From: Anisakis pegreffii
Taxonomy: Eukaryota > Nematoda > Chromadorea > Rhabditida > Anisakidae
Assembly: GCA_035041965.1 (NCBI GenBank)
Contig: JAPYMA010000207.1
Span: 248,001-312,000, forward strand
Direction: 5' to 3'
Length of the DNA stretch: 64,000 nucleotides
Positions 37,816 to 48,428 of the stretch are shown here, piece after piece. The translations under genes and the position numbers were made by a program. The notes under the pieces were generated by a model, which saw nothing but the letters and a program-made list of their open reading frames with translations, made no database searches and had not been told where the DNA came from. The first letter of the stretch is position 1. Each line of letters begins with the position of its first letter.

Positions 37816-37957
37816 TCAAACGTAAGTAACGTTGCTGGCCACAATGCGTTTCCATTCGGTCCTTGATCTTGCTTTCGTTTGCCAGGTGTTACCCAATTTC
37901 TTTGTAATATCGTCTTTTCCTCTTATTGGAGGTCTCCCGAGTGGTCTTTTTATTCCT
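37816..37957 (-). pseudogene. LINE ORF2 C-terminal fragment
   Basis: In a different frame from the endonuclease ORF, and overlapping its end by a few bases, the minus strand reads GIKRPLGRPPIRGKDDI, then LGNTWQTKARSRTEWKR, to a TGA. This GRPP(x)RW-type tail is characteristic of nematode RTE-like ORF2 proteins. Its position directly after the truncated reverse transcriptase defines the internal deletion. Confidence 0.75.
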
Positions 37958-39452
37958 CTTGAGTACCACTCTGCTTATTAAAACGCACAGCAAGAGCTTT
38001 CCAGAAGGTTTCCCCTGCCCATTTGATCATTTTCGATGTTATTCCATCTTTTCCAGGGGCCTTGCCGTTTGTGGTCATTTGGAGAGCATTTTCGATCTCG
38101 CATTTCAGAATTGGTGGCACCTCTTCTGTTTGTTGAGGTGAAGGGGGAATGAGTGGAATTGATGATTTAAAAAGATACGTGTAGAAGGTTTTGCACACTT
38201 CTTCCATTTCACTTTTATTTCTCACTGTCCGCCCATCCTGGCTTCTTAATGCTGTGATCTCTGGTTTACATAGAAACATTCTCCGCCTGCATTTCTTCAA
38301 ACTTTTCCTTCCTTCAGCAGCTTCCTTTAATTTATTCATTTGATATTTTAAGAAATCCTCTCTCAAGTGCTGCCGTATAGCTTTGCACAAGATTGAGTAT
38401 TCGATAAGACTGCTGCCATTTCTTTTTAAATTTTTTCTTCTTCTCATCATGCCTTTCGTTTTTTCGGAGATTCTACCTTGGTGATCACGCTGGTTATCAG
38501 TCGAAGCCTTGCTTAAGCAACCCTTTAGTTTTTCAATTAGCGAGTTATAGTCATCGTCAATGTCTCCTAGTTGGTTCCAGTCCTCGCTCTCGATGGCATT
38601 CTGTAACATTGCTTCGTTGAGGACTTTTCTGCGTTGATTTTTCAACGAGATGTGCAGTGCTTTTTTCTCTCTTGCATTGTCAACGACAATTCTTGCCCGT
38701 AGTAAACGATGGTCGCTACCAGTGTTGAAGGGTGCAATCACTGAGACATCTTGGAGTAATCGTCTCCTGTCGATCATGATGTAATCAATCTCGTTCTTGT
38801 GCTCAGCATTCGGAGCGATCCAGGTCCACCTTTTATCCTTCTTTTTCCTGAACAGGCTGTTTCCGATATAAAACCGATTTGTTTCAGCAAAGGTTACTAA
38901 ACGTTCGCCTCTGTCGTTTCTTCCCTTTATTCCGAATTTCCCGACGTATTTCTCTCCTTGCCGCCCTCTCCCAACCTTTGCATTGAAATCGCCCATGACG
39001 ACGGTATAAGTGGATTTTTGAACTAGAGCCTTTTCTAGTTCATTATAGAATTCTTCAATTTCATCGTCGTCACTTGCAATTGTTGGGGCGTATGTTTGGA
39101 TGACTTTGAGGGTGGCTTTTTCTGTCAATTGAACGTTCAGTACACCTATACGAGCTGATAAAATCTTGCATGATATTATTCTTCCAGCCCATTCCTTCCC
39201 GATGATGAAACCTATGCCTCCAATAGTTCTTGTGCCTTCACCTTTCCCGAGTCTGATAGCGCATCCATCTCTCCATCTCGCATTTATTTCGTTTTTCCAT
39301 CGTGTCTCGCAGAGCCCTAATATATCGCATTTTATTTCTTTTTTCTCCTCCATCAGGTGATTCAAACCCGTCCACCCTGACAGTGACTTGCAGTTGTAGG
39401 TACATATGGCCAGGGTTGTTCTTCGCATTGTTTTAGCCACAGATGGCGCCAC
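37950..39452 (-). CDS. LINE ORF2 N-terminal part: APE endonuclease and start of reverse transcriptase
   Basis: A 500-codon uninterrupted frame. Residues about 10-250 form an exonuclease-endonuclease-phosphatase domain, with YNCKSLSG, LCETRW, QTYAPT, VMGDFNAKVG, RWTWIAP, IDYIMID and GSDHRLLRA. These are the residues that nick target DNA in RTE and related LINEs. GKAPGKDGI, near residue 470, is the N-terminal reverse transcriptase block. The frame ends soon after because of the internal deletion. The intact endonuclease frame suggests a fairly recent insertion. Confidence 0.88.
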   Translation of the reverse strand: MAPSVAKTMRRTTLAICTYNCKSLSGWTGLNHLMEEKKEIKCDILGLCETRWKNEINARWRDGCAIRLGKGEGTRTIGGIGFIIGKEWAGRIISCKILSARIGVLNVQLTEKATLKVIQTYAPTIASDDDEIEEFYNELEKALVQKSTYTVVMGDFNAKVGRGRQGEKYVGKFGIKGRNDRGERLVTFAETNRFYIGNSLFRKKKDKRWTWIAPNAEHKNEIDYIMIDRRRLLQDVSVIAPFNTGSDHRLLRARIVVDNAREKKALHISLKNQRRKVLNEAMLQNAIESEDWNQLGDIDDDYNSLIEKLKGCLSKASTDNQRDHQGRISEKTKGMMRRRKNLKRNGSSLIEYSILCKAIRQHLREDFLKYQMNKLKEAAEGRKSLKKCRRRMFLCKPEITALRSQDGRTVRNKSEMEEVCKTFYTYLFKSSIPLIPPSPQQTEEVPPILKCEIENALQMTTNGKAPGKDGITSKMIKWAGETFWKALAVRFNKQSGTQEE

Positions 39453-39495
39453 CTACTTACTACTTACTTACTTACTTACTCTTAACAAGTAAAGT

Positions 39496-41500
39496 AGAAC
39501 AATAAAATAAAAATAAAGTCAATTCATTGTGTTCAGTCAATCAGTCATTCATTTCATCTTCTGATTGTGAGATGTGCGGTTTCGAGTTCTCGTTCTAAGT
39601 GTGTATTTCTACTGAAGTCGACATGTTTCATTGTTTTGGTGATTGATGTGGCCCAAATCTGTGTCATGCGTTATTCGGTTTTTACTTCGACTTGTGAATT
39701 CGAGAGTATATCAAATGAGAATCGACATTACATCTTCCGGCCTGTTCATCCAATGCTTCCACTGAAACTTCATATTAGCCGAATCGCTCTCCTGAAACCG
39801 GCTTGATTGAATCTCAAGAAGAATTCTTTCTGGTGAGGATTCTAATTGATTCTAATTCATCGCTTGTTCGGCTACACTATCCAAAAGTGGAATGCATAAA
39901 TATTCATGCTCACAAATATTCATGGTGCATCTTCTGTTGGAATTCCATGCTATTTGATTTCCTGTTGGAATTCAATACGAATGGGGCGAAATAGTTTGGA
40001 ATATTGAATGGAACTGAAGTGAACTATGGAACTGGAGGGTGTAGTGAAGGTTCAGATGCTACTGAAATGCTGTGAACCATACGGATGCTATCCAACCTGA
40101 TATATTCTCATGGTATGATCTAAAGAACTTTCTCTCGACTGCTTCAGTACTATAATCGTAATACTAACTGCTCCATGTGATAGACCTACCTCACCTTATC
40201 AGATTTCTCTTACCTTTCTAGAATAACAGAACTACTGAGGGACCACGTTACCTTTTCAAAACATAGCGAGAATATCTAGCACATGCTGATCTGATCAATT
40301 ATTTGATTCAATCTGGATACCAACATAGCCGGATAATTGAACTGCTTCGACTGGACTGAACCATAAAGTAAATGAGTGAGTATGTTTTAGGCTAACTCGG
40401 TTCTGCTTTCCACTTATAAATTGGTGACTTTAGGCTCTTGCCGAAACTTCATGCTGCTTCAGGCTTCATAAATGGCAGCGATCATTCAGGGATGTCGACA
40501 GCAATCGTGCAATGGAGAGGTTTGTCGTTCTTTGGATACTGGATTCGATGAAAGTGGATATCTGGATCGATGGAAAGAGGTAGCGCTGTTCGATGGCTAA
40601 TCGACTAGGATCGACAGCGGACTGGTGAATCGATATCGAGGAAGAGCTGGTGAAGAAGTAGACATAATGGCAACATGATACTACATTGGATGTGGAAACC
40701 CGACTTGGCTCATATAGGCGTAATGCCTTATATTGATGGTGTGCTCCATCGCAGGCCGGTTTTTCCATTTGACCCCGAATTATTTCAATTACAAAATGCG
40801 GTGCTTCCAATGCTGAGTTATAAGTCAGAGTTAGAGGATTTATTCGGATGAGTCGTGGACATTCATGGAAACAGTCGGGGTGCAGGACTGCTTCCAATGC
40901 TGAGGTATGAGTCAGAGTCAGGGGTTTTATCTGTGTGAGTCGTGGATCTTCATGGGAATAGTCAAGGTGCAGGATTGATGAGACGTTGAGGTTAGGGAAA
41001 GATTCTGCTGAGTGGGTCAAGCTGTAGCTTTTCGAAATTGAGTTTGATGATATTGTGATGAGGATGAGACATGATACATGGAATCCATTCACCCTGTTGT
41101 GATGAGGATGAGACGTTTTTTGAAGTGAAAAAATTGTAAATGAAGACCTAGGTGAAATCTGCTGGGGTTATGAATTAAAGAAAAGCATAGCTGAAACATA
41201 AGCATAATTGGAAATTTTGGGTGGCCAATGGATAATGGGATAAATAGAAAGGTGCTCATATTTCGATTCTGCGAACATTCGTTTCGATAAACTCCTAGAG
41301 CAATGAAAGTGATAGTTTTAGCGTGAAGGGTTCGAGTGGTAGGCAGAAATGCTAGCACCTATAATGGTCACCAGTCAACGGATGTGACTGATAGAAATAA
41401 TAATGTGAAATAGAAGAAGTGATTGGCGAAAAAGTATTATGTATGAAATCAGATAAAATGTCAAAGTTAGAGGGATTTGATAACGACAGATAGATGAAGT
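39496..41500. other. Region without a supported gene; contains a small tandem repeat
   Basis: A 208-codon minus-strand frame (40466-41092) includes two imperfect copies of an 85-90-bp unit at about 40800-40975, each encoding a version of PRL..I.PLTLT..SALEA. Because the frame is explained mostly by the repeat and has no other coding hallmark, I treat it as non-coding repeat DNA. Confidence 0.45.
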
Positions 41501-42107
41501 ATATACAAATAATGATAATGAATTAAGAGAAATGAATTACCTTGAGATGGTTCGACCGATGGATGCGCACTGTTGCTGAATAGTCGTAGAGTATTGGCAG
41601 AAATGGGGATTGAGGCATACAATTTTGGAAAAGCAAGGGTTAGGTAATTGGTAAACGTTTCGGTGTAACACACCAGCTTCAGTACCGTTCGAATGCTACA
41701 TAAAGGCAAGGGTAATGTTGGATAGTCAAGGAAGCATGCTGTTATTATGATGATAATATTATTATTATTATTAATAACCGAGAACGTAATAGATTAGTGT
41801 GATCTTAATGCTCGACAAATCATCTTCAACGTTAACCGAAGCTTTCATTCAAGATGAACGACTATTGATAAATCTCATTGCCTCCGACATTTCTTGTCGG
41901 ACTGTGATATGGAAATAATAAATTTGAATAAATAATTTGAATAAAGTGAGTGAAAATTTGTATAAATTTTGTCTATAAATAATCGTGAATTCGGATATTT
42001 TTTGTGTGTATTGTTTTGTGGAGAAAATAAACGGTTGCTTTGGAAACGTGGTGGTTGTGTGGTTTTTTAATTCGGTTACGACAGTGGCGATCAGCGGAAC
42101 GGACGTG

Positions 42108-43358
42108 ATGGAAAGGAAAGCAACAACGCCGTCGGTAAAATCACCAGGGTTGGAAGCCCTGGTCGTAAGTGATTCTTTGTATAAGGGTAAACCCCCCGGG
42201 AACTATACCCCTGGATCATCGTGGCGAGTCTGGGAGAGGTTATTTGAGAATTTCTTAAAGTTAAGGAAGATAACTGAGGAGATAGAAAGGAGACTGATAT
42301 TTTTACAAGAAGTAGGGGAGCATAACTATGAGGTCCTAGAGGGGTTACTAGAGGGGAAGGCCCCTGAGGACGTTGAATACGCAACACTAGTAAGTACATT
42401 GCGTAGGTACTACGCGCCGAAGAAACTTAAGATGGCCGAACGTTATAGAATGATGTCGATAACGCAGCGCCCAGATCAGTCCTTAGTGGAATTTTATACA
42501 ACAATTCAGCAAGCTGCAGCCACATGTGGGTTTGAGGCGGTTAGAGACGTTAGAGAGATGGTAGTCACCATGGTATTCGTGAGTGGGCTAAGGTCAGTGG
42601 AGACTAGACAGAAGCTGCTAGGAAATGAGGAACTTTCGGCGAAAGAAGCATTGGAGCATGCAGAAGCATTTGAGAGAGTAGTGGCTAATGCGCCTAGTAT
42701 CGGGCGTAAGAATGAGATGGTGTTGGGTATAGCGAAGATAGGTAAAGAGCAGAGGAAATTAAGAATATAATGATAAATGTGTGGGTTTATGCGCATATTG
42801 ATAATGAATTAAGAGAAATGAATTACCTTGAGATGGTTCGACCGATGGATGCGCACTGTTGCTGAATAGTAGTGGAGTATTGGCAGAAATGGGATGGTAG
42901 TCACCATGTATTCCTCAATCCCCATTTCTGCCAATACTCTACTACTATTCAGCAACAGTAAATTAAGATTAAGTCAACAGGATCAGCAAAGAGGTAAGTG
43001 GGAAAAAGATAAGAGAGAAGCCAGCAGATTTAGGATTGAGAATAGAACTCGGAGGGTTAGTAAATCCGATAAGCGAGTGGGAGTAAGAGATCAGGTAAGG
43101 GTTGAGGCAAGGCAGGGCAAGTGTTTCGTGTGTGGGAAACTAGGGCATAAGCAGTTTGAGTGTTGGCATAGGGAGGAGAGGTGTAGAAAATGCCATAGGA
43201 AAGGGCATTTGGAGCAAGTATGTAACTGGGAAGTATTAGAGAAGAGAGGCAGGAATGTAGTCAATGAGCACATAGTGGATGAGGATCAGAAAGTGTCGGC
43301 GGATGTGAGTGAGGTTGAGTTAGGGGAAGCAAGAGTGTGTTCGGTTAAGAAGGTATAA
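42108..43358 (+). pseudogene. Gypsy gag with CCHC knuckles, disrupted by a fold-back insertion
   Basis: The ATG at 42108 opens a capsid-like region with WRVWERLFENFLKL, ERRLIFLQEVGE and LVEFYTTIQQAAATCGF, open to a stop at 42768-42770. About 190 bp of rearranged sequence follows (42771-42960). The frame then resumes with a basic stretch and two knuckles (CFVCGKLGHKQFEC and CRKCHRKGHLEQVC) up to a TAA at 43356-43358. The protein would bind element RNA and build particles if continuous. Confidence 0.8.
42855..42959. repeat. Fold-back inverted repeat inside gag
   Basis: Two 39-nt arms (42855-42893 and 42921-42959) are reverse complements with one mismatch, separated by 27 nt. The left arm is the end of a 95-bp direct copy of 41513-41607. 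The right arm and part of the loop are an inverted copy of about 41575-41615. The loop also carries a piece matching GATGGTAGTCACCATG at 42556. Confidence 0.85.
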
Positions 43359-43634
43359 GTAGAACCGCCGCATAAGATAGGAATTAGAGTAAATGATAGG
43401 ATGACAGTTGCCTTTGAGTTAGATACGGGAGCTTCGATATCATTGATAGATCTCTCCACATGGGTTAAGCTAGGTAGACCCACATTAAGTAAAGTATCGT
43501 ATAAGGTTAGGGCATATAATGCGGGACCTATTAAACTATTAGGCAGGTGTCAGGTACGGGTTAGGTTAGGAGAAAAAGTGATCTCCCGGGAGGGAGACCC
43601 GAAAAAACTCCTGCCCATCGGCAGAAAGAAATGA
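43359..43634 (+). CDS. Gypsy aspartic protease region
   Basis: In frame with the preceding gag and separated from it only by the TAA at 43356. FELDTGASISLID carries the catalytic DTGAS triad, followed by a fold typical of retropepsins (VRAYNAGPIKLLGRC). The frame is lost at 43634, and a small local duplication lies between it and the reverse transcriptase. Confidence 0.75.
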   Translation, partial: VEPPHKIGIRVNDRMTVAFELDTGASISLIDLSTWVKLGRPTLSKVSYKVRAYNAGPIKLLGRCQVRVRLGEKVISREGDPKKLLPIGRKK

Positions 43635-43677
43635 AATTCCGCTAACCATTGACGTTCTGAAAGCCTCCCGATTCCTG

Positions 43678-43775
43678 AAACAACATCAATATACTTATCA
43701 TCTAGGAGGTATTACTAGGAGGTAGATGTGCGGTGGTAAACAACATCAATATACTAGGAGGTAGATGTGCGGTGG
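43678..43775 (+). repeat. Short imperfect tandem duplication between protease and reverse transcriptase
   Basis: AACAACATCAATATAC and AGGAGGTAGATGTGCGGTGGTA each occur twice. The first copies are separated by about 25 extra bases and the second are adjacent. This looks like a slippage or repair scar and breaks the pol frame upstream of 43733. Confidence 0.7.
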
Positions 43776-46507
43776 TAGACTTACATGTAACAGAGGAGTC
43801 GGGAGAAATATTATGCGGGCGAGATTTAATAAGGGCATTAGGGATTAATTGTGGGCCGTATTATGAGAATGCTGGGAAAATTTTACAGATCCAAGCGAGG
43901 GGGAATGAGGAGGTGAGGAACACACTTAAGGAAATATTAGATCAAAATGAGGAATTGTTCAGAGAAGAAACAGGTAGATGTAGAAGCGGGAAAGCTACAT
44001 TGAAATTTAAGGACGTCACAGTAATACCGAAATTTTTTCGCGCTAGGCCTGTCCCATTTGCATTAAAGTCGGCAATAGAGGAGAACCTAGATAAGATGGT
44101 TAAGGAAGGGATTTTAAGCCCAGTTGAGTATACTGAGTGGGCAACACCTATTGTAGCGGTTCCTAAAGCTAATGGTAAAGTACGCATTTGTGGGGATTTT
44201 AAGGTTACTATTAACCCGTATTTAGATGTTAACCAGTATCCATTACCAAAACCAGATGACTTATTTCAAGCATTGAATGGGGGGAAAAAGTTTTCTAAGG
44301 TGGACTTAAGAGATGCTTATTTACAATTAGAGTTGGACGAAACATCGAAACCATACACTACGATTTCTACACATAAGGGACTGTTTCAGTATCAAAGAAT
44401 GCCGTTTGGACTAGCTTCAGCACCAGCTATTTTCCAGAGAATAATGGAACAAACGTTGAGTGGTCTAGAGGGGGTAGTTGTTTATTTAGATGATATTACT
44501 ATTACAGCAGCAGATGATAAGACACATTTGCAGAGGTTGAGAGAGACTTTAAGTAGACTAAGGCAGGCGGGATTTCGTTTAAAGAGGGAAAAGTGTGAAT
44601 TTTTTAAGAAGGAAATTGAGTACTTAGGGCACGTGGTAAATGAAGAAGGGATAAGACCGTCTTTAAGTAAGGTTAAGGCGATTCAAGAGATGCCTAGGCC
44701 GAAGGACTTACGGGAGTTGGAAGCATTTTTAGGTATGGTACAATACTATGGGAAATTTATCCCTCAGCTTGCTACGATTGCCGCGCCACTAAATAAATTG
44801 CGTAGAAAGGGAGAACGTTGGAAGTGGGGGATTGAGCAAAATGAGGCTGTAGAGGAAATTAAAAAGCGTTTGACATCTTCAGAAGTTTTGACACATTATG
44901 ATCCAGAACAGGTGGTAGTGTTAGCGACTGATGCATCTGATTATGGGGTAGGTGCTGTGTTATATCATAGATATAGTAGTGGTAAGGAAAAGGTGATAGC
45001 GTATGCGTCTAGAACATTAACTAAGCCGGAGCGGAATTATGCGCAGATTGAGAAAGAGGCGCTAGGAATTGTGTACGGAGTGCAGAAATTTAATCAGTAT
45101 CTTATGGGACGGAAATTTGTTTTACTTACGGATCACCAACCGTTAGTTAAGATATTTAGACCTAAGAGTGGAATTCCAGTAATAGCAGCAAAGAGATTAC
45201 ATAGATGGGCTTTACAGTTGATGGGTTATTCTTTTGAGATACAGTATAGAAAGACAAGTGATTTTGGGAATGCAGATGGACTGTCACGATTACCAAATAA
45301 GTCTGAGCCTCCTATTGAAGGAATGATAGTAGATGAGATAGTTGTAAATGAAATATTGCAGCAGATGGTAGATAAGGTGCCAATAACATAGGAATTAATA
45401 AGAGAGGAGATTGATAAGGATCCGGTATTGAGAGAGGTAAGAAGTTACATTCAGAAAGGGTGGCCAAGTAAGATCAGGGACCCTTCAATAAGTGATTATT
45501 TTTTGAGACGTAATGAGCTTACAATACATCATGGGTGTATTTTATGGGGACTACGGTTAGTGATTCCCCCGCGATTTAGAAAACGAATACTACGAATGCT
45601 GCATAGTAATCATTATGGGATGAGTCGTATGAAAGGACTAGCTAGATTAAATGTTTGGTTTCCAGGTATCGATAAGGCAATTGAGCAGGTAGCACAAGAA
45701 TGTAAAGAATGCGCAGTAATAGGTAAAGAATTAACTAAAACGCCATTGCATCAATGGGAGGTACCTGAGCAAGTTTGACAGCGAATTCATATAGATTTTT
45801 GTGGACCCTTCTTAGATGCCATGTGGTTAATAGTGGCAGATGCTAAGAGTAAGTGGCCTGAAGTGATTAGAATGAGAACAATGACGGCTAGAGAAACCAT
45901 TAAGGAATTAAGAAAAATTTTTGCGATTCATGGGTTACCTGAGCAGTTAGTTTCGGATAATGGCCCTCAATTTGTTTCTGATGAATTTGAGAACTTTTGT
46001 AAGTATCGGAATATTGAGCATATATTGTCGCCCCCCTACCATCCTCAATCGAATGGGGAAGCTGAGAGATTTGTACAGACATTTAAAAGCATTATTAAGA
46101 AATGCGTTAGATCGGGTAAGAAAATTGAAGATGCGCTTCCAGATATATTATTGCGGTATAGAGTTACACCTCACCCAGCAACTCAGGAAGCACCTGCAGA
46201 ATTACTGATGGGTCGTAAGTTGAAGACATGTTTGGATATTGTTAAGAAAGTGAGAAAGGGAGCGATAGATAATAAGGTAAATCCGTATCGTGAGAGAATA
46301 GAAAAGAATTATAATAAGAGAACTAGTGAGAGGGGAAGTATGGAGGCTGGAGATTTAGTTTATGTGAGAGTTTATGGTAATAGTGAAAGGAAGTGGGATA
46401 GTGGTATAATAAGGAAAAAATTGAGTGCACGCATCTATGAGGTATATACGTCCTCAGGGGTTAGAAAAGCTCATATAGATCAGATTAAGCCACGACACGG
46501 ACATTAA
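43733..46507 (+). pseudogene. Gypsy pol: reverse transcriptase, RNase H, integrase, with two in-frame stops
   Basis: The first frame (43733-45391) holds the reverse transcriptase, with VRICGDFK, KVDLRDAYLQ, MPFGLASAPAIFQ and the catalytic VVYLDDI. RNase H follows, with LATDASDYGVGAVL, IEKEALGIVYGV and LLTDHQPL. After a TAG (45389-45391) the same frame continues into integrase with a zinc-binding HHCC region (LHSNHYG, CKECAV). After a TGA at 45776-45778, where tryptophan would be expected, come the core aspartates (HIDFCGP, SDNGPQFVS) and HPQSNGEAER with the glutamate. Apart from these two stops the frame is open, so decay is slight. Confidence 0.87.
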
Positions 46508-47600
46508 CATCCGGATGGAGGTCATGTATGTATAATGCCTCCTTTATTTTGCGGCGCTGTAGGTTTGCCTCGACAGAGATGATGTCAATCTCCGTACGTG
46601 CCACCCGACCCGCGTGAGTATTCTTCATGTGAACCGACCAAGGTCTGTCCCGTTCGGGATGATTCATGTCCGCTAGATGTTGTTTGTAACGGAGGCGCAG
46701 AGGTTGGCCCGTTTCTCCAATGTAGAATGCTGGGCATTCCTTGCACGCGATTTTATACACCACACCCTTGATGTTACACTCTCCGCCACCCTCCTTGCAA
46801 ACCTCACAGTTGTTCACGTCACATCTGCAGTCATACAGTCTTGAGTTTGTTAGTATATCTTTGAGTGAAGGGGGCGATTGGGGGATAACGTTGACGTTTA
46901 CATTCCATTTTGAGAAAATTTTCTCCACTCGATATGTGAAGGTGTCCCCTATGTAGGTTATTCTGATGCTTGGCAATCCATACACGAACTTACGAGGCCT
47001 TGAGCTTAGGGATGATGTGTCGTAGCCATTGATTTCCGCTATAATTTCAGCCCTTCTTCTTGATGTTTCCTTGTGTTCCTCCGATGATCGTTCCACCGCT
47101 CTGTGTATATAATTCTTGATTGTTCGCTTCTTGAGGTCATCGGGATTCGCTGACTCTTTGTTCAGAATTATGGCTTTCTTCATTGGTTTACGATACCATC
47201 TGTATTCAAGGCCATTGTTGATCCGGAGTTCTGTATCGAGGAAAGGAAGCCAGCCTTCATCATCCGGTTTTTCTCTCGTTAGCTTTATGCAGTCGTTCTT
47301 CCTATTGATCGCATCATACAATCCATCCATGGATGATTGTGAGACGGCAATTACGATGATATCATCTATGTATCTGCGATACAGCAGTACATCTCGGTCG
47401 ATACAGCGCCGTTCTAGGGAGTACATGTATCTTATTGCCAATAGCGGAGCCAAGCGGTTCCCCATCGCTAAATCTCTCTTTTGCTCAAAATATTTCTGGT
47501 TAAATTTGAAAACATTACACTCAAGGCATACTTTAAGGAGTAGTCGGAGGTCATCAATTCGGAAACCATATGTATTTATTGAGTCTTTATGCTGCCTGAG
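46485..47600 (-). mobile_element. Penelope-like element, minus copy: RT C-terminal half plus GIY-YIG endonuclease
   Basis: A 326-codon frame (46485-47465, open further upstream to 47600) encodes the later part of a Penelope-type reverse transcriptase, with MGNRLAPLLAI and the catalytic YRRYIDDI. A linker with a cysteine cluster (CRCDVNNCEVC) and a GIY-YIG endonuclease follow, the latter recognisable by VVYKIACKECPAFYIGETGQ and LRLRYKQH. That nuclease cuts target DNA for insertion. The stop at 46485 abuts or overlaps the Gypsy integrase end. The N-terminal reverse transcriptase is missing here and is supplied only on the inverted copy. Confidence 0.88.
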
Positions 47601-48428
47601 TATCCGAAGACGTAATAACTAGGGCGGATACGACAAGTATGAAAATTCGACCCATCATATCGGGTTGTGATGGCCCGGCAGACAGGATCAGTTGGTTACT
47701 GACGAAGATTATGACGCCCTTACTTCAGTTCATCCCAACACACCTGACAAACGCAACACAACTGCTAAAGGAGTTAAAGATCATCCAAGTCCGTGATAAA
47801 GTCATCGAAAGCTTTGACGTTGAGTTTTTATACACCAACATCGACAACGAAGGAGCTGCACAAAATCTTATGACACTTCTCAGGCAGCATAAAGACTCAA
47901 TAAATACATATGGTTTCCGAATTGATGACCTCCGACTACTCCTTAAAGTATGCCTTGAGTGTAATGTTTTCAAATTTAACCAGAAATATTTTGAGCAAAA
48001 GAGAGGTTTAGCGATGGGGAACCGGTTGGCTCCGCTATTGCCAATAAGATACATGTACTCCCTAGAACGGCGCTGTATCGACCGAGATGTACTGCTGTAT
48101 CGCAGATACATAGATGATATCATCGTAATTGCCGCCTCACAATCATCCATGGATGGATTGTATGATGCGATCAATAGGAAGAACGACTGCATAAAGCTAA
48201 CGAGAGAAAAACCGGATGATGAAGGCTGGCTTCCTTTCCTCGATACAGAACTCCGGATCAACAATGGCCTTGAATACAGATGGTATCGTAAACCAATGAA
48301 GAAAGCCATAATTCTGAACAAAGAGTCAGCGAATCCCGATGACCTCAAGAAGCGAACAATCAAGAATTATATACACAGAGCGGTGGAACGGTCATCGGAG
48401 GAACACAAGGAAACATCAAGAAGAGGCT
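47050..48428. repeat. 0.55-kb inverted repeat made by the two Penelope-like copies
   Basis: Bases 47050-47600 are the reverse complement of 47879-48428 with few mismatches. The 278-bp spacer (47601-47878) is unique to the plus copy. The head-to-head layout forms a large palindrome at the end of the mobile-element cluster. Confidence 0.88.
47601..48428 (+). mobile_element. Penelope-like element, inverted plus copy: RT N-terminal to middle part
   Basis: A 263-codon frame (47639-48430) encodes the start of the reverse transcriptase, with KIRPIISGCDGPADRISWLL and SFDVEFLYTNI. It then runs through the same block as the minus copy (RGLAMGNRLAPLL, YRRYIDDI) up to HKETSRR, where similarity and coding end together. 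There is no endonuclease. The two copies differ by few substitutions, for example IVIAAS versus IVIAVS. Confidence 0.87.

Larger units (their letters stand above)
37787..39484 (-). mobile_element. Internally deleted RTE-like LINE with 11-bp target-site duplication
   Basis: ACAAGTAAAGT is found at 37776-37786 and 39485-39495, directly flanking the element. On the minus strand it starts with a short AAGT repeat array and encodes an APE-type endonuclease, then the first part of a reverse transcriptase. It then jumps to the C-terminal end of the same kind of protein. The 3' end is the plus-strand start (TACCTGGATTACC). The central reverse transcriptase, including the catalytic YxDD, is absent. 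Confidence 0.85.
41513..46507 (+). mobile_element. Ty3/Gypsy LTR retrotransposon, nearly complete, 3' end lost
   Basis: Gag, zinc knuckles, protease, reverse transcriptase, RNase H and integrase follow in Gypsy order. A probable primer-binding site (TGGCGATCAGCGGAACGG, 42085-42102) precedes gag, so the 5' LTR would end near 42084. Its start is not clear; a TGTTATTATG at about 41736 is one candidate, while sequence from 41513 is reused inside the element. Integrase ends at 46507, where Penelope-like sequence already begins, so the 3' LTR is missing. Damage consists of a few stops plus two local rearrangements. Confidence 0.88.

Noticed and set aside
40466..41092. 208-codon minus-strand ORF
   Set aside because: Its length is explained mainly by two copies of an 85-90-bp tandem repeat. 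There is no family match and no splice context.
47116..48363. Frames of 168 and 212 codons antisense to the Penelope-like reverse transcriptase copies
   Set aside because: Both are shadows of the inverted RT block on the opposite strand.
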